Positions 13,926 to 23,535 of a stretch of 64,000 nt of DNA are shown piece by piece. Numbering within the stretch: position 1 is the stretch's first letter; every line of letters starts with the position of its first letter. The notes below the pieces were generated by a model, which did not search any database, was not told the DNA's origin, and was given only the letters and a program-made list of their open reading frames with translations. Source of the stretch: Coprococcus sp. OM04-5BH (GTDB lineage: Bacteria; Bacillota; Clostridia; Lachnospirales; Lachnospiraceae); contig NZ_QULM01000005.1 of the NCBI RefSeq assembly GCF_003482105.1, positions 62,001 to 126,000 on the forward strand, written 5' to 3'. The position numbers were made by a program, and so were the translations under genes.

Positions 13926-16283
13926 TCAGTCCACCATCTCTATCTTTCCTTTTCTGCAATCAAGGATTATCCTGTCCTGACTGCATACTCTGTTGTATAT
14001 CACATCACCGCAGCCTATTGCCGCAGGTATGTTAAACTCCGCACATCTTATTGCCATATGGGATGCCACGCCGCCGTACTTGGTTATAAAGCCCTTTATC
14101 CCCTTGGCAAATATCCAGTCAAAGCCCGGATCAGCCTTTTGGATCACCACTATCTTACCGGCAACATCCTGGGTATTATCATCCTCAAGACATACCACCT
14201 CTCCGGTAACCACATCGGATGTAATGAAGTTTGGTCTTGCCTGGACGATATGAACCACATCCAGCTCCGTCTTATCTGCTATAACGTCAGGAAGTACCAG
14301 CTCGGAATAGGTTCTGTACTCACTTCTGTTCTTATCTATATCAGCCTTGAAGGAAGCAGCAATGTCTTCCTCCGGGATATTTGCACATTTCACAATATCA
14401 TTGAAGGTAAGGTAAGACATTTCCTCTCTGGTAAGACCCAGATATTCTCCCAGATCTGCCAGAATATCAAGGGCAAGACTTAAAGACTTGGTAAATTCGA
14501 ACTTAAAATACTCCCTCTCCTCCATGGATTCCTTAAGGAACTCCACAAATTCTGTGGCATCCACATAAAAGCCCAGCTTATCAAGAGCGTCTATTATGGT
14601 AAGCACATTAAGGGGATTGTGCTTGAGGGTCTCAAGACGCTGCCTCTGCTTCCTGGCATTTGCACTTCCCTTGTTCATATCAAACTCACGCTTCTCGTAG
14701 GTATCACATGTTATATCATATGTTCCGGAACGCAAATGTCCATACCTTTCATCAAATTCTACTCTGGTTATACGTCCGTCCACCAGATCCTGAAAGTCTG
14801 CGTCGTACTCTGCTGCCACAGTATATATAGACATCATGAAATCATCTATTTCACCTGAGGTGAAATAGCCCGCCGACACAAATGACCTGCACAGCGCCTT
14901 TGATATAAATGCCAGTCTTGCCTGTCTTGCGAATTTAGGAGTGCCATATTGCTTGATGCTCTCAATAAGTTCAACGAAATAGCCTATGGAGGTATGGCAG
15001 GTTCTCTCACTCATGATCCAGTTATTCCTGGTGTTCTCCCTGTGGACCCTGAGACCGTTTAATGCCCTGAGATCCTTCATCCTGTTTAATTTAAAATTAC
15101 AAATAGCGTTATTTGTCAAGTTAAACAGAGCATCTCTGATATCATCTATCTCCTCCTCGGTGAACCCCTCATCCCTTAAGACTGCCAGCTTCTCCTCGGT
15201 AGTGAAATCATAATTTGAAAATACAATCTCGAACTCTATCTTGTCATGAGCCGTTCTGTCTTCAAGAAGCTTTTTGTTATAATACTTCATGAGCTTTCTT
15301 ACAAGTCTGTTCTCCAGATCATCCGGCGTCAGACAAAGAAAGGATTGTTTCAGGGAAATATACGGCTTGTTGCCGATCTTGTACATCAGCTCACCGTCAA
15401 CCTCACGATATCCTATATAATTAAGTCCCTGATTAAAGGCATGTTTTGTGATTATCTCCCTATACAGAGAATAGTCAAGGGGATGTGGATTTGTTCCGAT
15501 CATCTCCGCCGGATTCCAGAATGCCATATCTGAAAGCATAGTTCCTGCCGGCTCTCCCAGCTCATTGCACACGCTTTCATAACTTTTCACAGCTCCGGTA
15601 ATTGCCTGCTTCCACTCATCATCCGAAAGCTTCCCCGGCTCACCATTAATAGCTGCCGCAAACGGTCTTGTCTGGAATATTATGACCTCACCCTTTGAAT
15701 CAACAGCCCATTCTATATCAAGTGGATAATCCGGAAGTATATCTTCTATCTCCCTTGCAGCAGTAAGCAGGCTGTCAAAAGGAGCCTTAAGCCTTGTGCT
15801 TTCGCATTCATGCCATACATATAATATCCTGCCTCCGAGTCCCGCTGTAACCGTGTCCGTGGACTTGTCATCATAGTTTATGACATAGTAGGGTCTGTTC
15901 CCCTTTATGTCCCTTGTGAACAGCACACCGCTAATAACTGCGTCTTTTACCTGGTTCTGTATCAGCACTTCTTCATCATTCACATCACTGTCATAGGAGG
16001 CAAACACCCTCTCTATGGCAGACTTCACACTGTCCAGATCTGAGGAATCCACATTAAGAACACTATCAAAGTGTCCCGCATTGGAGTTTTTTTCTCCATC
16101 CTCCATGCTGGAAGAGCTTCGCACCACAACAAGGCCACCGGCGAACTCCTTACATACTTCACCGGCAGCCTTGTCCATGTCTTTGTAATATTCATTTCCC
16201 GAAAGTGTCATAATGTGTTCAATTCTTGACAATGTCACCTTATCGCTCAGAAATCTAAGCATATCTGCCTTAGTGTAAAACAT
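13926..16283 (-). CDS. PEP-synthase-like kinase, candidate L-glutamine kinase
   Basis: A 785-residue protein with an N-terminal ATP-grasp domain of the PEP/pyruvate-binding type (VVVRSSSSMEDGEKNS near residue 50; QTRPF near 210) and a C-terminal swivelling phosphohistidine domain (GGVASHMAI, His at about residue 742). The PEP-binding TIM barrel of true PEP synthases is absent; the middle is a long helical region. This layout, length and position of the histidine match the glutamine kinase Cj1418 and rifampin-phosphotransferase-like enzymes. The downstream amidotransferase partner favours the glutamine kinase reading. GGGGG lies 7 bases before the chosen ATG at 16283; a longer frame begins at 16307. 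No cytidylyltransferase is nearby. Confidence 0.78.
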   Translation of the reverse strand: MFYTKADMLRFLSDKVTLSRIEHIMTLSGNEYYKDMDKAAGEVCKEFAGGLVVVRSSSSMEDGEKNSNAGHFDSVLNVDSSDLDSVKSAIERVFASYDSDVNDEEVLIQNQVKDAVISGVLFTRDIKGNRPYYVINYDDKSTDTVTAGLGGRILYVWHECESTRLKAPFDSLLTAAREIEDILPDYPLDIEWAVDSKGEVIIFQTRPFAAAINGEPGKLSDDEWKQAITGAVKSYESVCNELGEPAGTMLSDMAFWNPAEMIGTNPHPLDYSLYREIITKHAFNQGLNYIGYREVDGELMYKIGNKPYISLKQSFLCLTPDDLENRLVRKLMKYYNKKLLEDRTAHDKIEFEIVFSNYDFTTEEKLAVLRDEGFTEEEIDDIRDALFNLTNNAICNFKLNRMKDLRALNGLRVHRENTRNNWIMSERTCHTSIGYFVELIESIKQYGTPKFARQARLAFISKALCRSFVSAGYFTSGEIDDFMMSIYTVAAEYDADFQDLVDGRITRVEFDERYGHLRSGTYDITCDTYEKREFDMNKGSANARKQRQRLETLKHNPLNVLTIIDALDKLGFYVDATEFVEFLKESMEEREYFKFEFTKSLSLALDILADLGEYLGLTREEMSYLTFNDIVKCANIPEEDIAASFKADIDKNRSEYRTYSELVLPDVIADKTELDVVHIVQARPNFITSDVVTGEVVCLEDDNTQDVAGKIVVIQKADPGFDWIFAKGIKGFITKYGGVASHMAIRCAEFNIPAAIGCGDVIYNRVCSQDRIILDCRKGKIEMVD

Positions 16284-16426
16284 TTTTTGTACCCCCATAT
16301 CGCACAACCCTTTCGAGTGCCGACATATTTTCCTTTCAATATTAATCCCTCCCGGGACTTACTACGATGAAAAACATTACAAAACAACGCTTTTACCATA
16401 ACCTAAGCTATCATGTTACAAACTGC

Positions 16427-16468
16427 TATGATCGAACTTCCATGATCAAGTCTCCATGATCAAACTTT
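16427..16468. repeat. three 14-bp direct repeats with TGATCA cores
   Basis: TATGATCGAACTTC, CATGATCAAGTCTC and CATGATCAAACTTT follow one another without gap. Each holds a TGATCA or near-palindrome core one turn-and-a-third apart. They lie about 145 bases upstream of the PEP-synthase-like kinase gene and could be an operator. Confidence 0.6.
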
Positions 16469-16493
16469 TATACAACACAACTATCACGTTCTA

Positions 16494-17036
16494 TTATTTA
16501 AAGCTTAAAATGTCATCAACTGACTTTCTTGCCGGCATATCCGGTGCAAATGCAGGATATCCCATAGGAACAAGTGCAGCAACTGTCTGTCCCTCAGGTA
16601 TTCCGACGATATCTGCTACCTTCTTGTCATCAAATATACCAAGTATTACTGTTCCAACCCCCTTGTCATGAGCTGCAAGGCAGAATGTCTGGGTTGCGAT
16701 ACCTGCGTCGAACATCTCCCAGTTCTCTTCCTTTGAGGTTGAGAAGCTTCCGTCCTTTTCATATCCACAGATACCGTTCTTCTGAAGTATAAGCATTAAC
16801 TGACCACATCTTGAAAGAGTCTTCTGGTTAAATGCGAAATCCATAACTCCTTCTGCTGCGATCTTATCTATGATTGCCCTGTCTTCAACCAGCATATACC
16901 GTATAGTCTGGGTGTTCTTCCATGATGGTGCATAGCTCGCAAGCTCCACAATCTCCTTAACAACCTCCTGTGGAACCTTCTCATCAGTAAACTTTCTTAC
17001 GCTTCTTCTTTCTTTGATACACTGTACTGTCTCCAT
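16494..17036 (-). CDS. nitroreductase family protein
   Basis: A 180-residue FMN-dependent nitroreductase-fold protein. The opening IKERRSVRKFTDEKVP and the LASYAPSWKNTQ loop bind FMN phosphate, and GVGTVILGIFDDKKVADIVGIPEGQTVAALVPMGYP is the conserved C-terminal FMN/dimer region. The family reduces quinones, nitro compounds or acts in flavin and iodotyrosine chemistry; the substrate is not predictable. It is preceded by two copies of a hairpin repeat in its leader region. Confidence 0.92.
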   Translation of the reverse strand: METVQCIKERRSVRKFTDEKVPQEVVKEIVELASYAPSWKNTQTIRYMLVEDRAIIDKIAAEGVMDFAFNQKTLSRCGQLMLILQKNGICGYEKDGSFSTSKEENWEMFDAGIATQTFCLAAHDKGVGTVILGIFDDKKVADIVGIPEGQTVAALVPMGYPAFAPDMPARKSVDDILSFK

Positions 17037-17083
17037 AACCTGTCCTCCTCTTTAGTATTGCCCCCTCACATTCGTTCGGCGGC

Positions 17084-17217
17084 ATTTCGTCGGCACATTC
17101 CAGTATGCATTTTCAATGCATAGGTGCCTCCTCTTGTATTTAAAAAATTTAATCTTTATTAAAATATCGGCACATTTTAGTATGCATTTTCAATGCATGA
17201 GTGCCTCCTCTTGTATT
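17084..17217. repeat. palindromic intergenic repeat, two tandem copies
   Basis: CGGCACATT...AGTATGCATTTTCAATGCAT...GTGCCTCCTCTTGTATT occurs at 17090-17140 and again at 17168-17217, 78 bp apart, nearly identical. Each folds into a hairpin with arms TATGCATT/AATGCATA inside GGCAC/GTGCC. It lies upstream of the nitroreductase gene; a diverged copy is at 9117. Confidence 0.85.
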
Positions 17218-17257
17218 GCCCTGTAATAAAGTGCAACATCCTTTAATATTTTAACAT

Positions 17258-17308
17258 AAAAAAAGTGCTGTCTCAACATTCACACGCTGATTAAACAACA
17301 CTTTTTTT
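17258..17308 (-). terminator. terminator after the C39-like protein gene
   Basis: Arms AAAAAAAGTGCTGT and ACAACACTTTTTTT (one mismatch) face each other around 23 bases, with A- and T-runs at both sides. It lies just past the stop codon at 17327 on the minus strand. Confidence 0.7.
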
Positions 17309-17326
17309 GCCTGTTTTATTTACTTT

Positions 17327-18040
17327 TTAAATGAGCCCCTTTATATAAAGAATACTGCTTGTAAGGGAGCTGCCATGCTTCTTGATATACTCCCTGTACT
17401 CCTTGTAATTTATATAATATTTCTTGCCCCAGGAAGATACCACGAGGTACTCAACCCTGCCAATAGTCTCCACGCCGGTAACAACAACGTAATGGCTCTT
17501 AACATTGTTCTTGACGGACTGCACCATCTTACCATCCTTGTTGAGGTAGAACTTTACGCCCTCCTTACCCCATACATTTGGACTATTCGGCCCTATGGAC
17601 AAGATAACCGGCTTGTTTTTTCTGATGAGATGTCTGATCTCCTTCATCATCTCAGTGCTTGACAGAAATACCTTCCAGGTTGCCTTAAGTCCTATATCAT
17701 GAAGCATAAAATACACATTCATGACATTCTGGATACCTAAGCCTGTGATTCCTGTAGGCATGGTAAAATGCACATACCTCTTATAGAAAAGCTCCACATA
17801 TGCCAGGTAATCATTCTTGTTATAACATCCCTTAGGCTTGCTTATCTTTCTTATGGCATCAGTCATCATGTTAGGATTTTGTTCCGCCAGATATATACTA
17901 AGATCTGCCATAGCCACGATACCGCAGCCGTAATTGGACAAATGTTTTCTTTCAAGCCAGGTCTGGTTGCCGCCATAGCTTACAATATTCATGTTTTTTA
18001 TCTTTATATAGTCTTTGTTTAAAAGATGATTGTCTTCCAT
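17327..18040 (-). CDS. C39-like papain-fold protein
   Basis: A 237-residue protein with a papain-like cysteine peptidase layout: SNYGCGIVAMADLSIYLA (catalytic-type Cys at about residue 39), a central NKPVILSIGPNSPNVWG segment, and KSHYVVVTGVE followed by LVVSSWGKKYYIN (His and downstream polar residue). This pattern matches peptidase C39-like domains used for leader cleavage or cell-wall and bacteriocin processing, but no export or bacteriocin gene is near and no signal peptide is visible. The start at 18040 has GGAGG 10 bases upstream; the frame extends further without a better site. Function is unproven. Confidence 0.7.
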   Translation of the reverse strand: MEDNHLLNKDYIKIKNMNIVSYGGNQTWLERKHLSNYGCGIVAMADLSIYLAEQNPNMMTDAIRKISKPKGCYNKNDYLAYVELFYKRYVHFTMPTGITGLGIQNVMNVYFMLHDIGLKATWKVFLSSTEMMKEIRHLIRKNKPVILSIGPNSPNVWGKEGVKFYLNKDGKMVQSVKNNVKSHYVVVTGVETIGRVEYLVVSSWGKKYYINYKEYREYIKKHGSSLTSSILYIKGLI

Positions 18041-18198
18041 GCTATCACTGCCTCCATTCCGTACATTCACAGGATATTGCATATACCACATGCGCCTGCC
18101 TTTATGTGCCCATTATAACACGGTGGCGGCAGCATATCAATCATTTTTTAAACTATGTAATGTGGTTTTTAATACTACATTTATTTTTTATTTTTGAC

Positions 18199-18227
18199 TT
18201 TACTTTCATTCTTTATTTTGGTATAAG
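18199..18227 (+). promoter_or_regulatory. promoter of rnpB
   Basis: TTTACT (18199-18204) and TATAAG (18222-18227) are 17 bp apart, placing the start of transcription at about 18234, next to the first paired base of the RNA. Confidence 0.7.
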
Positions 18228-18235
18228 TATTGATG

Positions 18236-18578
18236 TGAGTTGGACAAGTGATCGCGGCTGCATAAACGAAAGGATGCAGGTGAGGAAAGTCCGGGCTTCA
18301 CAGGGCAGAGTGCCGGATAACGTCCGGTGGAGGCAACTCCCAGGCCAGTGCAACAGAAATAAACCGCTTCCCCTTGGGAAGTAAGGGTGGAAAGGCGAGG
18401 TAAGAGCTCACCGCTGTTCTGGTAACAGAGCAGGCTCTGTAAACCCCACTCGAAGCAAGACCGAATTGAAACCATACAGCGGCCCGCTGTGTTTCGGGTA
18501 GGTCGCTTGAACTTCGTGGTAACGCGAAGGCTAGATAGATGATCACTCACGACATAACCCGGCTTATAGTCCAACTCA
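18236..18578 (+). ncRNA. rnpB: RNase P RNA
   Basis: The catalytic RNA that matures tRNA 5' ends. Ends pair perfectly as P1: TGAGTTGGAC (18236-18245) with GTCCAACTCA (18569-18578). Universally conserved cores are present: GAGGAAAGTCCGGGCT in CR I, ACAGAAATAAACCGC, GGTAAGAGCTCACCG, GTAAACCCCACT and GAAGCAAGACCGAAT. The presence of these elements and the size of about 343 nt fit a type A RNA. It is one of the few plus-strand genes here and lies between two minus-strand coding genes. Confidence 0.96.
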
Positions 18579-18700
18579 TATTATTTCAAATAATTCTAAA
18601 AAATCACTTATCTAAACTAATTTATCAAAGTCTTAAACGCGATTCCATTCTTATATCAAGATTTTTATGCCGGATTTTACAGTCCGAAATATCAAGCTTT

Positions 18701-19690
18701 TTATACTCTGAAGCATCCGCCGCCGACGAATTCTCTCACTATAGAATTGCATGGTACCATGTCTAAAGGGGCTTCCTCAAAGAGATCCATGAGCTTTATA
18801 AGTCTGCCTGCAACCTCTGCATATTTTTCATTGTATTTAAGTTCGTATATAAGCGGCATTGCAAATGGCTTAAGTACCGAGTATTCATACAGCAGTCCTG
18901 AATTAAACATTACATTTGCCTGATTTTCATAAGGGAAGATATGCTTCTCTTCGCCCTCTCTTACCTTTTTCCACATGGAGATGGTACTGGCAGCGTCATT
19001 TCCCCTGAGTCTGTTATCCCTCACGATCCTTCGTATGAGACGTCCGTCCATGGTTGAGACTTTATTATCCTCGTCAATATATAACTGGTTAAGTGGGCTT
19101 ATATAGATTTTGAACATATCACTCTGGTCAAGCTTAAAGGTCATCTGAGGATTTAAAGCGTGTATTCCTTCCATTATGACTACATCATTTTCAGTTATGG
19201 AAAGAAAATCTCCGTTGTATTCCCTCACTCCAAGCTTAAAGTTAAAGTTAGGTATCTCCACAGTTTCTCCCCTTAAGAGAGCCAGCATATCGTTGTTAAG
19301 CTTCTCAAGATCCACTGCCTCTATGCACTCAAAATCATAGTTTCCATTTTCGTCCTTAGGATTATCCTCCCTGTTCACAAAGAAATTATCTGCCGCTATA
19401 GGATGAGGCGTCTGCCCCATAGCACGAAGCTGTATGCCCAGTCTCTGAGAAAATGTAGTCTTACCCGCAGAGCTCGGTCCTGCTATCAGCACCAGCTTTC
19501 TGTTCTCAGATACAATACGTTTGGCTATTTCGTATATGGAATTTTGCTGCATAGCTTCACATATGAGTATAAGTTCAGTAAAATGGCCGCTCTTCACTAC
19601 GGCATTTAATTTTTCCACAGAATCAATATTTACTTTTTTTGCCCATTCCCTGGCTGTTTCCTTAAGGGAACCTACATTATTCTCACACAT
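18701..19690 (-). CDS. nucleoside (uridine) kinase family protein
   Basis: A 329-residue P-loop kinase of the uridine kinase/phosphoribulokinase superfamily. Walker A is GPSSAGKTT at about residues 71-79; IAADNFFVNRED is the substrate-lid region, VVIMEGIHALNP the Walker B-like strand, and DGRLIRRIVRDNRLRG the phosphate-binding arginine segment. Many clostridial homologues are about 550 residues with N-terminal TGS and ThrRS-like domains; here only about 65 residues precede the kinase, so this is the short form or has lost the front. GAGGTG lies before the ATG at 19690; a GTG at 19702 is an alternative start. Confidence 0.85.
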   Translation of the reverse strand: MCENNVGSLKETAREWAKKVNIDSVEKLNAVVKSGHFTELILICEAMQQNSIYEIAKRIVSENRKLVLIAGPSSAGKTTFSQRLGIQLRAMGQTPHPIAADNFFVNREDNPKDENGNYDFECIEAVDLEKLNNDMLALLRGETVEIPNFNFKLGVREYNGDFLSITENDVVIMEGIHALNPQMTFKLDQSDMFKIYISPLNQLYIDEDNKVSTMDGRLIRRIVRDNRLRGNDAASTISMWKKVREGEEKHIFPYENQANVMFNSGLLYEYSVLKPFAMPLIYELKYNEKYAEVAGRLIKLMDLFEEAPLDMVPCNSIVREFVGGGCFRV

Positions 19691-19762
19691 CAGAACCGTC
19701 ACCTCATATTGGTTTTAAAAATATCATCTTACCTATGAGCACGCCACAGGTTACACACCTAT

Positions 19763-20497
19763 TCAATCCACCATTTCATAACCTGAACCATTTAAGCTCA
19801 TTTCAATCTCTTGAATTTCACGAATTTCTTCGGAAACCTGCCTGCCTCTTTCAATGCTCTTATCCGTATTCTTCAAAGCCAGTGCATCCAGAATATTTTT
19901 CTTCTGCTTCTTCAGATATTTCATGTAATTCCAAAAGATATGATCCTTTCCGTGAATAAGGAGTTTTCCATATGTATAGTATATCTCCTCTTCATAACTC
20001 TCCGGACAGTCACAGGTAAGGTCAACATCTATTATGTTGTAGTATTTGCCATCCTCAAAAATCATCTTCTCCCTGACTATATGTCCGCCTATGTCATGAA
20101 TGTAATGTCTCACCCTTGGCACATCAGACTGGGGCTGCAGCACAACCTGTTTTAGACTATTCACCACAGTCTGTCCCTGTTCCAATATTTTGATCATCAA
20201 CATTCCACCCATCCCTGCTATGATGGCAGTATCTGCTTCTCCCGGTGTTATCCCCAAGAGACCATCAGCCATCCTTACCTGTATCCTGTCATCAAGGCCA
20301 TAGGCTTTTACATTTCTGGCGGCTATCTCCACGGGACCCTTTCTTACATCAGACGCTATCACTGATGTCGCGGTATTATTTTTTATCAAATAAATAGAAA
20401 CGAAGGCATGGTCACAGCCTATGTCGCACACCCTGCTTCCTGTGTTCACCATGTCCGCAACTGCCTTCATTCTATCAGAAACAATTATATTTTCCAT
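19763..20497 (-). CDS. trmK: tRNA (adenine-22-N1)-methyltransferase
   Basis: A 244-residue class I SAM-dependent methyltransferase. The N-terminal VCDIGCDHAFVSIYLI is the TrmK-type SAM motif, followed by VIASDVRKGPVEIAARNV and the catalytic-region IIAGMGGMLMIKILEQG and VLQPQSDVPRVRHY. The C-terminal helical pair (KYLKKQKKNILDALALKN) is also typical. It methylates A22 of tRNAs. As in many Firmicutes the gene follows rpoD, only 27 bases away, completing the dgt-dnaG-rpoD-trmK operon. Confidence 0.95.
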   Translation of the reverse strand: MENIIVSDRMKAVADMVNTGSRVCDIGCDHAFVSIYLIKNNTATSVIASDVRKGPVEIAARNVKAYGLDDRIQVRMADGLLGITPGEADTAIIAGMGGMLMIKILEQGQTVVNSLKQVVLQPQSDVPRVRHYIHDIGGHIVREKMIFEDGKYYNIIDVDLTCDCPESYEEEIYYTYGKLLIHGKDHIFWNYMKYLKKQKKNILDALALKNTDKSIERGRQVSEEIREIQEIEMSLNGSGYEMVD

Positions 20498-20524
20498 ATT
20501 TTAAAATCTACTATATGTCCTATC

Positions 20525-21655
20525 TTAGTAAATGTAGTCTCTGAGCTTTCTGCTTCTGCTTGGATGTCTGAGCTTTCTCAGAGCCTTTGCCTCGATCTGT
20601 CTGATACGCTCACGGGTTACCTTAAACTCCTTACCTACCTCTTCAAGAGTTCTGGCACGGCCATCCTCAAGACCGAATCTAAGGGTAAGCACCTTCTTCT
20701 CTCTCTCTGTAAGAGTATCAAGAACCTCAACAAGCTGCTCCTTTAAAAGCTGGAATGCTGCAGCCTCTGCAGGTACAGGTACGTTATCATCCTGGATGAA
20801 GTCACCAAGATGGCTGTCCTCCTCCTCACCGATAGGTGTTTCAAGAGATACAGGTTCCTGGGATATCTTAAGGATCTCTCTTACTCTCTCAACAGGTATA
20901 TCCATCTCCTTGGCAATCTCCTCAGGCTGTGGCTCTCTGCCCAGCTCCTGAAGAAGCTGTCTCTGGACTCTGATGAGCTTGTTGATGGTCTCTACCATAT
21001 GAACAGGGATACGGATAGTTCTTGCCTGGTCTGCAATAGCTCTTGTTATTGCCTGACGGATCCACCATGTTGCGTATGTGGAGAACTTATATCCCTTTCT
21101 GTAATCAAACTTCTCAACCGCCTTTATAAGACCAAGATTTCCCTCCTGGATAAGGTCAAGAAATAACATGCCACGACCTACATATCTCTTGGCAATACTT
21201 ACAACAAGACGAAGGTTAGCCTCGGCAAGCTTCTGCTTTGCACGCTCATCACCCTCTTCCATTTTCTTGGCAAGCTCGATCTCTTCCTCAGCACTTAAAA
21301 GAGGCACCTTACCGATCTCCTTAAGGTACATTCTTACAGGATCTTCAATGCTGATGCCGTCAGGTACTGATATATCAATCTTCTCAACGTCTTCCTCAAT
21401 ATCATCGTTTATAAGTATCTCATCGTCACCATCATCATCTGTAATTGTAAGTATATCCACGTTATTTCCCTCAAGGAAAGCAAATATCTGTTCCATCCTC
21501 TCAAGATTAAGCTCTATTTCCTTTGCGTCATTGAAGTAATTGATGATCTCCGTGTCCTCAATCACCATCTTTTTCTTCTTCGCCATCTCCAGAAGTCCCT
21601 GAAGCTTCGCCTGAAATTTCTCTTCAATAGCATCCTTGTTTTCTTTTGATTCCAT
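20525..21655 (-). CDS. rpoD: RNA polymerase primary sigma factor RpoD (SigA)
   Basis: A 376-residue group 1 sigma factor. After a short acidic region 1.1, region 1.2 is [21 protein letters not shown], region 2.1-2.4 contains [27 protein letters not shown] and IRQAITRA (reads the -10 box), region 3 follows, and region 4.2 [22 protein letters not shown] reads the -35 box. The near-consensus TTGACA/TATAAT promoters found here fit this factor. It lies between dnaG and trmK. Its leader carries a copy of the ATGGGCTGATGT motif shared with three other genes. Confidence 0.98.
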   Translation of the reverse strand: MESKENKDAIEEKFQAKLQGLLEMAKKKKMVIEDTEIINYFNDAKEIELNLERMEQIFAFLEGNNVDILTITDDDGDDEILINDDIEEDVEKIDISVPDGISIEDPVRMYLKEIGKVPLLSAEEEIELAKKMEEGDERAKQKLAEANLRLVVSIAKRYVGRGMLFLDLIQEGNLGLIKAVEKFDYRKGYKFSTYATWWIRQAITRAIADQARTIRIPVHMVETINKLIRVQRQLLQELGREPQPEEIAKEMDIPVERVREILKISQEPVSLETPIGEEEDSHLGDFIQDDNVPVPAEAAAFQLLKEQLVEVLDTLTEREKKVLTLRFGLEDGRARTLEEVGKEFKVTRERIRQIEAKALRKLRHPSRSRKLRDYIY

Positions 21656-21726
21656 TTTTATTACTCCTCCTGTTTATACGACATCAGCCCATTTACAGAA
21701 CCTCAGTCCACTTGTTAAGCCAATAA

Positions 21727-23535
21727 TCAGATGTTGATCTTAAGCTTTGATATTTTATTTTGTTCAAGTATAAGCTCCTGCAGCCTCTTCATATCATTTG
21801 CAGCTATAGCCGCCTCCCTGTCTGCTTCTATACTTGATAATTTTACTTTCTTCACCACATCCGTCAGAGCCCTTGAAGCTTCCTCCTCAGTCATGTCTAT
21901 CCTGATGTCAGTCTGCATCATCTCTGCCACAAGACGTTGTTCTTCTATCTCTGAAAACGTATCCACTATGACCGCCGGCTTGACACTTCCGGTCTCCCTG
22001 TACTGCTTGTACAGGTGTGCTGCCACATTTCTGTATATTCCCTCTTCGAAACAATGCTCATCAATAATGCCGTTTAACCTGTCGAACAGCTCCGGCTTAT
22101 TGACAAGCCAGGAAAGCAGCAGCTTGGAGGTAAGCCCTTCCTTCCGCCGCTTCTTCATCTCTGTAACAGCTCTGTCCTCATCACTGCCTCTATTTGAAAC
22201 GATCTCCGCACCGCCTCCGGCGTCAACCCCGGAAACAGTAATTCCCTTCAGACCATATTCTGTCACCACAGACGCCAGCGCCTCCCGATCGATCATGTAT
22301 TTCCTCGCAACCGCGTCCACATAATTGTCCCGCTCCAGCTTCTGTTCAATGGCAGCAAGTCTCTTCGCCACCTCATTCTGGAATTTGGTCTTCTGCTCCG
22401 GATCGTTCATGTCATAGCGCTCCGACAATATTCTCACTTCAAACATTATGCCACTTTCAGAGTTATTTATTCTTTCCTGGAAGCCCTCGGTACCAAGAGC
22501 CTGGATAAGCTCGTCCGGATCCTTGTATGGCTTCATATTTATAACTCTTACAGGCACATCAAATTGTCTCAGTATGGCAAGATTTCTAAGGGTCGCCGTA
22601 ACGCCTGCCCCATCACTGTCGTACGCCAGATATATCTCCTTTGCATACCGCTTCAATATGTTGGCATGTCCCGGTGTAAACGCAGTACCAAGGGATGCCA
22701 CCGCATTATCAAATCCTGCCTGGTGCATGGATATTACATCCATATATCCCTCGCAGCATATTATATATCCCTTTCTGCTACGTTTTGCTATATTCATAGC
22801 AAACAAAGTATGGCTCTTATCAAACACCTGGGTATCCTTGGTGTTGATGTACTTAGGCTTTCCATCGCCCAGTACTCTTCCTCCAAAGCCGATAACCTTG
22901 CCATTTATATCAAGTATGGGGATCATGGCTCTGTTCCAGAACTTGTCCGTACCGCCATTCTTCTCATCTATCTCAACAAGTCCGGAATCCTTAAGTTCTC
23001 CGTCGGTGTAGCCCTTTTTCTTAAGATACCTGTACAGGTCATCCCTGTAGATATCCGCATAGCCCAGTCCAAACTTCCGGATGGTCTCATCTGTAAGTCC
23101 TCTTTTCCGAAAGTAATCATAAGCTTTCTTACCGTGTTCACTATTCTTCATTATATAATGAAAGTACGCTGCTGCATTCTTGTTCATTTCCTTAAGAAGA
23201 ACATTGTAATGCTCACGTTTTCTGTCCTCTTCGCTTCCCTCCATCTTAGGAACCTGCATACCCACTCTCTCGGCAAGAAGCTGTATGGCCTCCGAAAAGC
23301 CTAAGTTCTCATATTCCATGACAAATGTGAACACATTGCCGCCTACTCCACATCCAAAGCAGTGATACAACTGCTTGTCCCTGGACACTCCAAAAGATGG
23401 TGTCTTCTCATGATGGAACGGACAGCACGCCTTATACTGGCTTCCCTGCTTTTTAAGACTTACATAGCTTCCTATAACATCAACTATATCATTTCTTGAC
23501 CGGACCTCCTCGATGAAGTCCTGTGAATAAAACAT
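21727..23535 (-). CDS. dnaG: DNA primase
   Basis: A 602-residue primase that makes RNA primers at the replication fork. The N-terminal CHC2 zinc finger is C38-x2-H41 with C59-x2-C62. The core RNA polymerase domain contains IPILDINGKVIGFGGRVLG, and the TOPRIM fold shows CEGYMDVISMHQAG and YLAYDSDGAG (metal-binding acids). The C-terminal helicase-binding domain is helical and diverged as usual. Its start codon overlaps the stop codon of the dGTPase gene by one base (TAATG), so the two are translationally coupled. Confidence 0.97.
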   Translation of the reverse strand: MFYSQDFIEEVRSRNDIVDVIGSYVSLKKQGSQYKACCPFHHEKTPSFGVSRDKQLYHCFGCGVGGNVFTFVMEYENLGFSEAIQLLAERVGMQVPKMEGSEEDRKREHYNVLLKEMNKNAAAYFHYIMKNSEHGKKAYDYFRKRGLTDETIRKFGLGYADIYRDDLYRYLKKKGYTDGELKDSGLVEIDEKNGGTDKFWNRAMIPILDINGKVIGFGGRVLGDGKPKYINTKDTQVFDKSHTLFAMNIAKRSRKGYIICCEGYMDVISMHQAGFDNAVASLGTAFTPGHANILKRYAKEIYLAYDSDGAGVTATLRNLAILRQFDVPVRVINMKPYKDPDELIQALGTEGFQERINNSESGIMFEVRILSERYDMNDPEQKTKFQNEVAKRLAAIEQKLERDNYVDAVARKYMIDREALASVVTEYGLKGITVSGVDAGGGAEIVSNRGSDEDRAVTEMKKRRKEGLTSKLLLSWLVNKPELFDRLNGIIDEHCFEEGIYRNVAAHLYKQYRETGSVKPAVIVDTFSEIEEQRLVAEMMQTDIRIDMTEEEASRALTDVVKKVKLSSIEADREAAIAANDMKRLQELILEQNKISKLKINI

